Under the pieces are notes generated by a model. The model searched no databases. It was not told where the DNA came from and worked only from the letters and a program-made list of their open reading frames with translations. This document shows, piece after piece, positions 1 through 5,053 of a DNA stretch of 5,053 bases. The position numbers and the translations under genes were made by a program. The stretch comes from Alphaproteobacteria bacterium. Lineage in GTDB: Bacteria > Pseudomonadota > Alphaproteobacteria > RF32 > CAG-977. The stretch is taken from the NCBI GenBank assembly GCA_017476085.1, contig JAFVEJ010000124.1, positions 1 through 5,053 of the forward strand, read 5' to 3'. Numbering within the stretch: the first letter of the stretch is position 1; every line of letters begins with the position of its first letter.

Positions 1-814
1 ATTGTATCGGCAAATGCAAATACGGCATCACTTTGGGAATATCCCTGTGCATAGCAATCATATCATCCGTAAAATCAGACGGATAAGAAGTCACATAACG
101 GATGCGCTCGATTCCGTTAATTTCCGCTACCGCCTTAACCAATCGGCTTAAATCGGAAGGAGTCCCGTCCAAACCTTCCCCATGCCACGCGTTCACGTTC
201 TGCCCCAACAGCATCAGGTCTTTTGTACCTGTTTCAGCCAACTGGCGCGCTTCGGCGACGATTTCTTTCAACGGACGGGAATATTCCGCCCCGCGCGTAT
301 ACGGAACGACACAATAGGAACAAAAACGGTCGCATCCTTCCTGAATGGCCAAAAAAGAAGAAACGCCGTTTGATCTGGCCTGCGGCAGAGAATCAAACTT
401 CGCTACCGCCGGAAATTCGACGTCAATAATCCGCTGTTTCCTTTTTTGTTCCAGCTTCCGCAGCATTTCCGGCAACCGATGATACGTCTGCGGTCCCAAA
501 GCGATATCGACAAACTTTGCCCTGTTCATAAATTCTTCGGATTCCGCTTGTACGACACAACCGGCGACAACCAAAATCAAATCACGCCCCTGCTTGCGCC
601 GTTCTTCCTTCAAAGGCTTAAAGCGTCCCAATTCGGAAAAGATTTTTTCAGACGCTTTTTCTCTGATATGGCAAGTGTTAAAAATAATTATATCGGCGTC
701 CAAGGGATCGTTTGTTTCTTCGAATCCCAAAGCGCGCATAATATCAACCATCCGGCCCGAATCATAAACATTCATCTGGCAGCCGAAAGTCTTTACGAAA
801 AGCTTTTTAGTCAC
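1..814 (-). CDS. miaB: MiaB, tRNA-2-methylthio-N6-dimethylallyladenosine synthase (3' end cut off by window edge)
   Basis: This cytoplasmic radical-SAM methylthiotransferase adds the 2-methylthio group to i6A37 of tRNAs reading UNN codons. The visible 271 codons cover the N-terminal MTTase domain (about residues 3-115) and much of the radical-SAM domain. MTTase cluster cysteines are C12 in KTFGCQMN, C48 in NTCHIREKA and C86 in AGCVVQ. The radical-SAM CxxxCxxC is C161, C165, C168 in EGCDRFCSYCVVPYTRG. GPQTYHRLPEM and LLGQNVNAWHGEG are MiaB signatures and argue against the relatives RimO and MtaB. The frame has no ATG at its start. I chose GTG at 814-812 because a weak GGA-type ribosome site precedes it and the protein then starts like other MiaB proteins; TTG at 829-827 is the only other plausible start before the in-frame stop at 838-836. 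The rest of the radical-SAM domain and the TRAM domain lie left of the window. It is the last visible gene of the minus-strand group, 21 bases after the Sel1 gene. Confidence 0.96.
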   Translation of the reverse strand, partial: MTKKLFVKTFGCQMNVYDSGRMVDIMRALGFEETNDPLDADIIIFNTCHIREKASEKIFSELGRFKPLKEERRKQGRDLILVVAGCVVQAESEEFMNRAKFVDIALGPQTYHRLPEMLRKLEQKRKQRIIDVEFPAVAKFDSLPQARSNGVSSFLAIQEGCDRFCSYCVVPYTRGAEYSRPLKEIVAEARQLAETGTKDLMLLGQNVNAWHGEGLDGTPSDLSRLVKAVAEINGIERIRYVTSYPSDFTDDMIAMHRDIPKVMPYLHLPIQ

Positions 815-835
815 AGTTTTTTTCCACAATGCTTT

Positions 836-1642
836 TTATTCGGCGGGGCTTTCGATTTCGTTCTTTAATTTTTCCAGAACGGGTATTTTGGAAGGTTCCA
901 AATTTTTCGACGTCAACATAGCCGGTTTGAACCAGTTTAAAATCATTTGCTGCGTATTTTGAGGAATAGAAGGCGGTATATTAATATCCGGCTTCAGGTT
1001 ATTTAAAAATTGCTGCAAATCCGACTGATACTGCTCGCTCAGCAGATCTTTTCCGGCTTCGATCATTTTTTCATGCTGAAACTCGGCCACTTCTTTATAT
1101 GACGGGATAATGTTCATCTTTTCAAAGAAATCCGTTTCTCCTTCAATTTTCACCGTTGACAAAACAGATGCTTCCAACGACTTGCCTACGGTTTTCCGAG
1201 CTGCGGCGTCAATTTTGGAATACAAAGCTCCGGCTGTTGCATCTGAAGACGGACCGACATAATAGAACCAACGCGTCTCATCGGGTTCCTGCGCCAAATA
1301 AAGCCATTTATGCGCTATTTTCAGATTTTTTTCGACTCCCTCTCCGCGCCAATACAGCAGCCCCAGCTTAACTTGAGCCGGCGCATACCCGTTATTTGCG
1401 CTGCGAGAGAAAAAAGCGGCCGCCCGCCTGAAATCAGGTCGGGGCAAACCGACTCCCTGATAATACATAGACCCTAATTTATATTGGGCTTCCGCATCGT
1501 TTTCTTCTTCCGAACAGTAAATGTACTGCATATAAGCAATGCTTATTTTTCCTGATTTTTCCGCCTGTTCCGCAAATGTACAGTCAGCCAAGACCCGTCC
1601 CGGCATAAACAACATCATCAAAACAGCCACACGAAACAGCAC
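836..1642 (-). CDS. Exported Sel1-repeat (TPR-like) protein of unknown function
   Basis: Protein of 268 residues. Residues 1-19 are a hydrophobic signal peptide ending VLA, with cleavage likely before D20; C21 is a poor lipobox fit because D precedes it, so I favour a soluble periplasmic product. Two clear Sel1-type helical repeats follow: about 50-86 (AQYKLGSMYYQGVG...AAAFFSRSANNGY) and 87-118 (AQVKLGLLYWRGEGV...AHKWLYLA). A degenerate helical unit at about 21-48 precedes them. The only two cysteines, C21 and C43, bracket that first unit and could form a disulfide after export. Residues 120-268 have no motif I recognise and contain a proline-rich stretch (DINIPPSIP). Sel1 repeats generally mediate protein-protein contacts; the specific role cannot be read from the sequence. 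The start is GTG at 1642-1640, behind an AAAGGCGG site; an in-frame stop at 1672-1670 leaves no ATG upstream. It probably shares a transcript with miaB, 21 bases downstream. Confidence 0.88.
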   Translation of the reverse strand: MLFRVAVLMMLFMPGRVLADCTFAEQAEKSGKISIAYMQYIYCSEEENDAEAQYKLGSMYYQGVGLPRPDFRRAAAFFSRSANNGYAPAQVKLGLLYWRGEGVEKNLKIAHKWLYLAQEPDETRWFYYVGPSSDATAGALYSKIDAAARKTVGKSLEASVLSTVKIEGETDFFEKMNIIPSYKEVAEFQHEKMIEAGKDLLSEQYQSDLQQFLNNLKPDINIPPSIPQNTQQMILNWFKPAMLTSKNLEPSKIPVLEKLKNEIESPAE

Positions 1643-1736
1643 TCTTATACCGCCTTTAAAGAAACCAGTTCATATCTAAAGGTAGCATCTGATTTCCTTA
1701 ATTTCCAGAATTTAATCGGAAAAATGAGCAAAAAAG
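1643..1736 (-). other. Short spacer between the FYDLN_acid and Sel1 genes
   Basis: This 94-base AT-rich stretch holds the Sel1 ribosome site and otherwise nothing I can name. A weak A-tract/T-tract pairing (AAAAAG with CTTTTT, near 1732-1755) spans the end of the FYDLN_acid gene. Its loop is long and it has almost no GC pairs, so I do not call it a terminator. Readthrough from the upstream gene into Sel1 and miaB is therefore plausible. Confidence 0.5.
1650..1657 (-). promoter_or_regulatory. Ribosome binding site deciding the GTG start of the Sel1 gene
   Basis: The minus strand reads AAAGGCGG, ending 7 bases before GTG at 1642. It is an imperfect Shine-Dalgarno sequence. It matters because the reading frame has no ATG before the signal peptide, and the first in-frame ATGs (codons 9 and 10) have no such site and would remove half of the hydrophobic segment. 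Confidence 0.55.
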
Positions 1737-2069
1737 TTATTCTTCGCCTTTTTCGACGTTATCCATCACTTCGGCCATATCATGATGGTCGTCGCCCAAA
1801 TCGGAAGCGTCTTCAATCAATTCCAATTCATCGTCGCCGGTATCTTCAAAAACAGCCTCTTCCGCGGATATGGCCTCCAATTCCTCATGGATTCTGCCTT
1901 TGCCGCCGCGTTTGGACTTGCCGGCCATTAAAGCCTGCAGTTTTAAAAATTCTTCAACGGACATTTCATCGCCGCAGTGCGGACATTTGATCGGATCTTT
2001 TCCCAAATCGTAAAAACGTTCGCCGCATTGCAGGCAAATACGCTTTGTTCCCCATTCAGGTTTTGACAT
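1737..2069 (-). CDS. FYDLN_acid (TIGR02300 family) zinc-ribbon protein with acidic tail
   Basis: Small 110-residue protein of a family known mainly from Alphaproteobacteria, with no established function. The N-terminus MSKPEWGTKRIC is the family signature. C12-C15 (CLQCG) and C29-C32 (CPHCG) form a complete four-cysteine zinc ribbon around FYDLGKDPI; the family's usual FYDLN is FYDLG here. A short basic stretch (KSKRGGKGR, 51-59) follows. The last 49 residues (62-110) contain 22 Asp/Glu and one Lys, so they are probably disordered. From memory, many family members have lost the second Cys pair; its retention recalls Rhodospirillales versions. I chose ATG at 2069-2067 because GAGGAG lies 9 bases upstream and the protein then matches the family start. 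Longer in-frame starts reaching 2150 would run through the promoter. The gene is divergent from aroA, its usual neighbour. The zinc ribbon and acidic tail might suggest a nucleic-acid or transcription partner, but that is inference only. Confidence 0.92.
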   Translation of the reverse strand: MSKPEWGTKRICLQCGERFYDLGKDPIKCPHCGDEMSVEEFLKLQALMAGKSKRGGKGRIHEELEAISAEEAVFEDTGDDELELIEDASDLGDDHHDMAEVMDNVEKGEE

Positions 2070-2078
2070 ATAAGACAT

Positions 2079-2084
2079 CTCCTC
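2079..2084 (-). promoter_or_regulatory. Strong ribosome binding site of the FYDLN_acid gene
   Basis: The minus strand reads GAGGAG, with 9 bases to the ATG at 2069. Another in-frame ATG touches the end of this site (2078-2076) and so is too close to use. This site fixes the start at MSKPEW. Confidence 0.8.
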
Positions 2085-2105
2085 TTTAAAAAATTTATTT
2101 ATCGG

Positions 2106-2134
2106 ATTTGATATGTTAGTGCTATCTTTGTCAA
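2106..2134 (-). promoter_or_regulatory. Sigma70-type promoter candidate for the FYDLN_acid gene
   Basis: On the minus strand a perfect TTGACA (2134-2129) is followed after 17 bases by TCAAAT (2111-2106), which matches 4 of 6 positions of TATAAT. Transcription would start near 2099, giving a leader of about 30 bases before the ATG. A second possible -10, TATCAA, lies at a 15-base spacing. The call rests on pattern only. Confidence 0.45.
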
Positions 2135-2136
2135 AT
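2108..2136 (+). promoter_or_regulatory. Sigma70-type promoter candidate for aroA-cmk
   Basis: On the plus strand TTGATA (2108-2113) is followed after 17 bases by TCAAAT (2131-2136). Transcription would start near 2143, about 20 bases before the aroA ATG. It lies face to face with the opposite promoter candidate: each -35 box overlaps the other's -10 box, and the two -10 boxes form a 6-bp inverted repeat (ATTTGA/TCAAAT). The call rests on pattern only. Confidence 0.4.
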
Positions 2137-2162
2137 AAAAAAAGCAGCAAAAAGTTATTTTC

Positions 2163-3488
2163 ATGAAGAAAAAAGTTTCAACACAAACAAAAGGCTTGCG
2201 CGGGACGCTTTCTATCCCCGGCGACAAGTCTGTTTCCCACAGGGCTTTACTGCTCGGCGCGATCGCGCAGGGCACTACGGAAATCAAGGGACTGCTGGAA
2301 AGCGAAGACGTGCTTTGCACGGCCCAAGCGCTGCGCAAACTGGGCGCGGTGATAGAAAAACAAACAAACGGACTTTGGACGGCAACGGGAATCGACACGT
2401 TCAAACAACCGGAGTCGATTCTGGATATGGGCAATTCGGGAACCGGAGTCCGTCTGTTAATGGGGCTTTTATCCGCTTATCCGATCACGGCAAAATTGAC
2501 GGGCGACGCCAGCTTGTGCTCTCGTCCGATGAAACGAATCACCGACCCTTTGTCAAAAACCGGCGCCGTCTTTAAAACAACAGATGAGAAACTGCCGATT
2601 ACAATGATCGGCTCTGAAAAAGATGAGCCGTTCGAATACACGCTTCCCGTCGCTTCGGCGCAAATCAAGTCGGCCGTTCTGCTGTCCGGCTTGCGCAAAA
2701 AAAGTCCGACCGTCGTTTACGAACCCGTTGCCTGCCGCGACCACACGGAAAGAATGCTGAAAGCGTTCGGCGCGGACATCACGGTTGAAAAAGACGCGAA
2801 CGGCGGCAACGTCATCACTTTGCGCGGCGGCAAAAGACTGACCGCCTGCCCCGTCGTCGTTCCCGCCGATATTTCATCGGCCGCTTTTGCAATCGTCGCG
2901 GCATTGATCACGCCCGATTCCGAAATCGTCCAGCCCGATATCGGCATCAATCCGTTGCGTACGGGCATCCTTGACGTTCTGTTGGAAATGGGCGCGGATA
3001 TCTCCTTTGAAAACGAACGCACCGTCGCCGGAGAACCCGTTGCCGACCTGTGCGTACGTTCTTCCGCTTTAAAAGGCGTCGACGTGCCGTCCGAAAAAGC
3101 CCCCTCCATGATAGACGAATACCCGATTCTGGCCGTCGCCGCCGCTTTCGCCGACGGAGAAACGCGCCTGAACGGTCTGACGGAACTGAAAGTCAAGGAA
3201 AGCAACCGTCTGCAGGCCATCGTCGACGGACTGACGCAAAACGGAATCGACGCCAAAGCCCTTCCCGACGACTCCATACGAATCAGAGGCAAAGGAAATA
3301 ATGCTTGCGGCGGAGGGCTGATTCGGGCAAATTTAGACCATCGGATAGCCATGTCCTTTATGGTGATGGGTATGGCGAGCGAAAAGCCCGTCGTAATCGA
3401 CGACGTTTCTTCGGTCGCGACCAGCTTTCCGGAATTTATATCTTTGATGAACACAGCAGGAGCAAACATTCATGATTATCGCGATTGA
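2163..3488 (+). CDS. aroA: 3-phosphoshikimate 1-carboxyvinyltransferase (EPSP synthase)
   Basis: Sixth step of the shikimate pathway: joins phosphoenolpyruvate and shikimate-3-phosphate to give EPSP for aromatic amino acid synthesis in the cytoplasm. At 441 residues it is full length. Visible active-site elements are K22-S23 in PGDKSVSHR with R27, N91-S-G-T94, R121 (SRPM), S165-A-Q167, RDHTE at 192-196, D318 in PSMIDEYPILAVAAAFA, E346 and R349 in KVKESNRL, and H393-R394 in LDHRIAMSF. The SAQIK, RDHTE and GDKS motifs and the general likeness to the Agrobacterium CP4 type place it with class II enzymes. NSGT instead of CP4 NAAT, and NPLR (263-266) instead of NPTR, depart from that type. ATG at 2163 is forced: an in-frame stop lies at 2136-2138 and the conserved domain starts at once. 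No good Shine-Dalgarno sequence precedes it. Its end overlaps cmk by 17 bases, so the two genes form an operon. Confidence 0.98.
   Translation: MKKKVSTQTKGLRGTLSIPGDKSVSHRALLLGAIAQGTTEIKGLLESEDVLCTAQALRKLGAVIEKQTNGLWTATGIDTFKQPESILDMGNSGTGVRLLMGLLSAYPITAKLTGDASLCSRPMKRITDPLSKTGAVFKTTDEKLPITMIGSEKDEPFEYTLPVASAQIKSAVLLSGLRKKSPTVVYEPVACRDHTERMLKAFGADITVEKDANGGNVITLRGGKRLTACPVVVPADISSAAFAIVAALITPDSEIVQPDIGINPLRTGILDVLLEMGADISFENERTVAGEPVADLCVRSSALKGVDVPSEKAPSMIDEYPILAVAAAFADGETRLNGLTELKVKESNRLQAIVDGLTQNGIDAKALPDDSIRIRGKGNNACGGGLIRANLDHRIAMSFMVMGMASEKPVVIDDVSSVATSFPEFISLMNTAGANIHDYRD
3458..3462 (+). promoter_or_regulatory. Ribosome binding site of cmk inside the end of aroA
   Basis: AGGAG lies 9 bases before the cmk ATG and within aroA codons. 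It supports ATG 3472 as the start despite the 17-base overlap, and suggests that cmk translation is coupled to aroA. Confidence 0.8.
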
Positions 3489-4131
3489 CGGCCCCGCCGC
3501 CGCCGGAAAAGGCACTTTGGCGCAAAATCTGGCAAAGCATTTCAAATACGCCTTTTTGGACACGGGGCGGCTTTACCGCGCCGTCGGATACGCCGTTTTA
3601 CAGGCGAAAAAAGATCCGTCCGACGAAACCGAAGCGACAAAAGCGGCCAAAGCTTTCGATCCGAAAAGCATCAATCAGATCCTGTCCAATCCGGCTTTGC
3701 GCGAAGAAGCGACCGGCAACGCGGCCTCGAAAGTCGCCGTCATTCCCTCCGTCCGCGAAGCGTTGCTGCAATTACAGCGCGACTTTGCCGAACATCCGTT
3801 TTTTGAAGACGGCACTCCCGCGAAAGGCGCCGTTCTGGACGGTCGCGACATCGGCACGGTTGTTTGCCCGAACGCGGACGTGAAACTGTTTGTAACCGCT
3901 TCCGCCGAAGTCAGGGCCGACCGCCGTTTCAAGGAACTGAAAGACGCCGGCAAGCCCGCCGATTACGACGTGATTTTAAAAGACATCAAAGAACGCGACG
4001 AACGCGATTCCAAACGCGCGACGGCTCCGCTGAAACCGGCGGAAGATGCTTATGTTTTGGACACATCGAACATGAACGCCACGCAAGCCTATCAGGCGGC
4101 TTTGGACTTCATCGCGATCAACCACGCGTAA
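3472..4131 (+). CDS. cmk: Cytidylate kinase (CMP/dCMP kinase)
   Basis: Cytoplasmic kinase that phosphorylates CMP and dCMP with ATP, feeding pyrimidine nucleotide pools. Its 219 residues match the usual length. The P-loop is G7-T15 (GPAAAGKGT). The nucleotide-binding segment LDTGRLYRAVG contains D30, T31 and R36. QR at 102-103 matches the CMP-contacting arginine region. DGRDIGTVVCPNADVKLFV (from D123) is the conserved core strand. RDERDSKRATAPLKPAEDA carries R175 and R182, seven residues apart like the two phosphate-binding arginines of the E. coli enzyme. The start is supported by an AGGAG site. It lies downstream of aroA as in many Alphaproteobacteria, but the expected next gene rpsA (ribosomal protein S1) is not found; a convergent restriction gene follows instead. 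GC is high (37/60 and 35/60 in two hand-counted blocks). Confidence 0.98.
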   Translation: MIIAIDGPAAAGKGTLAQNLAKHFKYAFLDTGRLYRAVGYAVLQAKKDPSDETEATKAAKAFDPKSINQILSNPALREEATGNAASKVAVIPSVREALLQLQRDFAEHPFFEDGTPAKGAVLDGRDIGTVVCPNADVKLFVTASAEVRADRRFKELKDAGKPADYDVILKDIKERDERDSKRATAPLKPAEDAYVLDTSNMNATQAYQAALDFIAINHA

Positions 4132-4168
4132 AAAAAAGACAAAAATAAAAACTTAAAATAAATAGCCT
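4132..4168. other. A-rich gap between convergent cmk and endonuclease genes
   Basis: These 37 bases separate the two stop codons and are almost entirely A and T on the plus strand, with only a few G or C. There is no GC-rich stem, so no standard intrinsic terminator serves either gene. On the minus strand T-runs follow the endonuclease stop, but without a hairpin. It also marks the change from high-GC cmk to the lower-GC gene, so it may be one edge of inserted DNA. Confidence 0.6.
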
Positions 4169-5053
4169 TTATAATGTAGCAATACGTTCTTCTACAGCAT
4201 CATTTATGAATTTTTTCCATTCTGGAGCACTGCCGTTTTCATGTGTGTGATCTCTTCTATAAACATGGCAGAGTTCTAAAAGTTCAAACACCTTTTCAGG
4301 TGCCGTTTTTCCTTTTTCAAACATTGCTCTAAAATATCCCGAAAACTGTTGTAATGTCAGCGGAGTTATTTTCAATTCCAATCTTGCGTCATCTCTGGTA
4401 TACCATCTGCCGATTCTGAATGTCTCTGCCGTATTGCTATCAATCCTGTTAGCGATAAAAAGACCATATACGGGTTTATCATATTGCTGCATCAAATCCG
4501 CGACATGCCTCCGGACAGGTTCGCCTTCCATTGCTTCTTGCCGAGATGATTCGGATAAAGTGACTTCAACAACCACAACTCGGTCATCAAACTCCGCGAT
4601 TAGATCAGGCCCGTTACCGGGAGCCGTGCTTATCGGCATAAAATCCTGATCAATATTAAAGCGTCGCATCTCATATGGTTTATTGGTTAAGCTATCAATA
4701 GCAAGAAACGCTCTCCACAGACTCCATTCCAAATATGCAGGGGCTTCAGCTTTCGGAATGCGCAATTCCATATCTTCATCAATACGAACGCTTTCTCTGC
4801 GAGATGCAATCAGATCCATATATGCCGCGATTTCTTCCCATTCATCTGCTTGATGAAGTGCATAGCATTCCTCTTTCTTATAGGAAATCCGTTTCTCGAT
4901 ATCATAGCGAATTTGATTTATCTGTGCGGGCGTATCAAGCGACACCCCGTCCAATGAATATCTAATCCCATAATGCCGTGCGCTGTCCAACAGATTATAC
5001 AAAACCTCTATAGCCATATCTTTGTTATCTGTCGGCAATGGGGAACCGGAACA
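4169..5053 (-). CDS. AlwI-family type IIS restriction endonuclease, C-terminal cleavage half (5' end outside window)
   Basis: The visible 294 residues match the catalytic half of the AlwI / N.BspD6I (N.BstNBI) family, which cut DNA a few bases outside an asymmetric site. Counting the first visible codon (5053-5051, Cys) as 1, the key stretch is TAPGNGPDLIAEFDD, then VVVVEVTL, then EGEPVRRH. It holds D150, E163, E176 and H183, spaced 13, 13 and 7. From memory this equals the N.BspD6I active site (D456, E469, E482, H489). E109 in AYLEWSLWRAF probably matches E418. Further family-like segments are NRIDSNTAETFRIGRWY and ITPLTLQQF. The frame stays open to the window edge (CSGSPLPTDN), so TTG at 5038 is unlikely to be the start; the N-terminal recognition domain, some 300 residues, should lie beyond 5053. 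Whether it cuts both strands or nicks, and what it recognises, cannot be read here. It is convergent to cmk and has lower GC (22, 26 and 31 per 60 in hand-counted blocks), suggesting acquisition. Confidence 0.85.
   Translation of the reverse strand, partial: CSGSPLPTDNKDMAIEVLYNLLDSARHYGIRYSLDGVSLDTPAQINQIRYDIEKRISYKKEECYALHQADEWEEIAAYMDLIASRRESVRIDEDMELRIPKAEAPAYLEWSLWRAFLAIDSLTNKPYEMRRFNIDQDFMPISTAPGNGPDLIAEFDDRVVVVEVTLSESSRQEAMEGEPVRRHVADLMQQYDKPVYGLFIANRIDSNTAETFRIGRWYTRDDARLELKITPLTLQQFSGYFRAMFEKGKTAPEKVFELLELCHVYRRDHTHENGSAPEWKKFINDAVEERIATL

Noticed and set aside
446..868. A 140-codon plus-strand open frame
   Set aside because: It is opposite miaB, whose minus-strand translation carries all the MiaB cluster motifs. 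Its own protein has no recognisable domain.
1732..1755. Possible terminator after the FYDLN_acid gene
   Set aside because: The pairing is only A-tract with T-tract around an 11-base loop, without a GC stem, so it is not a credible intrinsic terminator.
2070..2150. A longer FYDLN_acid protein starting at 2150
   Set aside because: The extra 27 residues would cover the promoter and ribosome site, do not resemble the family, and the MSKPEWGTKR start has an ideal GAGGAG upstream.
2099..2434. A 111-codon minus-strand open frame opposite the start of aroA
   Set aside because: It runs through the divergent promoter region and opposite the conserved GDKS region of aroA; nothing in its translation is recognisable.
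2717..3469. A 250-codon open frame on the minus strand inside aroA
   Set aside because: It lies wholly opposite strongly conserved aroA codons, has a Ser/Arg/Pro-rich composition typical of an antisense shadow in high-GC DNA, and shows no motif.
4169..5038. A stand-alone 289-residue nuclease starting with TTG at 5038
   Set aside because: The frame remains open to 5053 with no stop, no ribosome site is visible, and the family has an N-terminal recognition half of about 300 residues, so the gene most likely continues beyond the window.
1..5053. CRISPR array, tRNA or rRNA genes, insertion-sequence ends
   Set aside because: I saw no spaced direct repeats, cloverleaf-like segments, transposase motifs or terminal inverted repeats.

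Overview
The window reads as chromosomal DNA of an alphaproteobacterium. The main reason is the divergent arrangement of a FYDLN_acid (TIGR02300-type) gene against aroA-cmk, which I know from that class. The MiaB fragment also looks alphaproteobacterial. The FYDLN_acid protein begins with an EWGTKR segment and keeps all four zinc-ribbon cysteines, which from memory resembles Rhodospirillales-like lineages. That finer placement is weak. Hand-counted base composition is about 47% GC in a block of the Sel1 gene and about 58-62% in blocks of cmk.

Layout. Positions 1-2069 hold three genes on the minus strand, in transcription order: FYDLN_acid zinc-ribbon protein (2069-1737), exported Sel1-repeat protein (1642-836) and miaB (814 to the window edge, its 3' end missing). 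Positions 2070-2162 are a 93-bp divergent promoter region. Positions 2163-4131 hold aroA and cmk on the plus strand; they overlap by 17 bases and are surely cotranscribed. A 37-base A-rich gap follows. The minus strand from 5053 to 4169 then encodes the C-terminal catalytic half of an AlwI/N.BspD6I-type type IIS restriction endonuclease, whose recognition half lies beyond the window.

How the genes relate. aroA (shikimate pathway) and cmk (CMP/dCMP phosphorylation) form a housekeeping operon in which cmk is usually followed by rpsA. Here rpsA does not follow directly. The restriction gene lies convergent to cmk and has lower GC (37-52% in sampled blocks), which suggests a restriction-modification unit acquired at the cmk 3' end. 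miaB encodes a tRNA-modifying radical-SAM enzyme.

The most interesting points are the endonuclease active-site pattern (D-13-E-13-E-7-H), the likely acquired island next to cmk, and a pair of face-to-face promoter-like sequences in which each -35 box overlaps the other promoter's -10 box. I see no wholly new system in the visible bases. The unseen sequence to the right of 5053 is where methyltransferases or further defence genes would be expected. I found no tRNA, rRNA, CRISPR array, insertion sequence or convincing intrinsic terminator.
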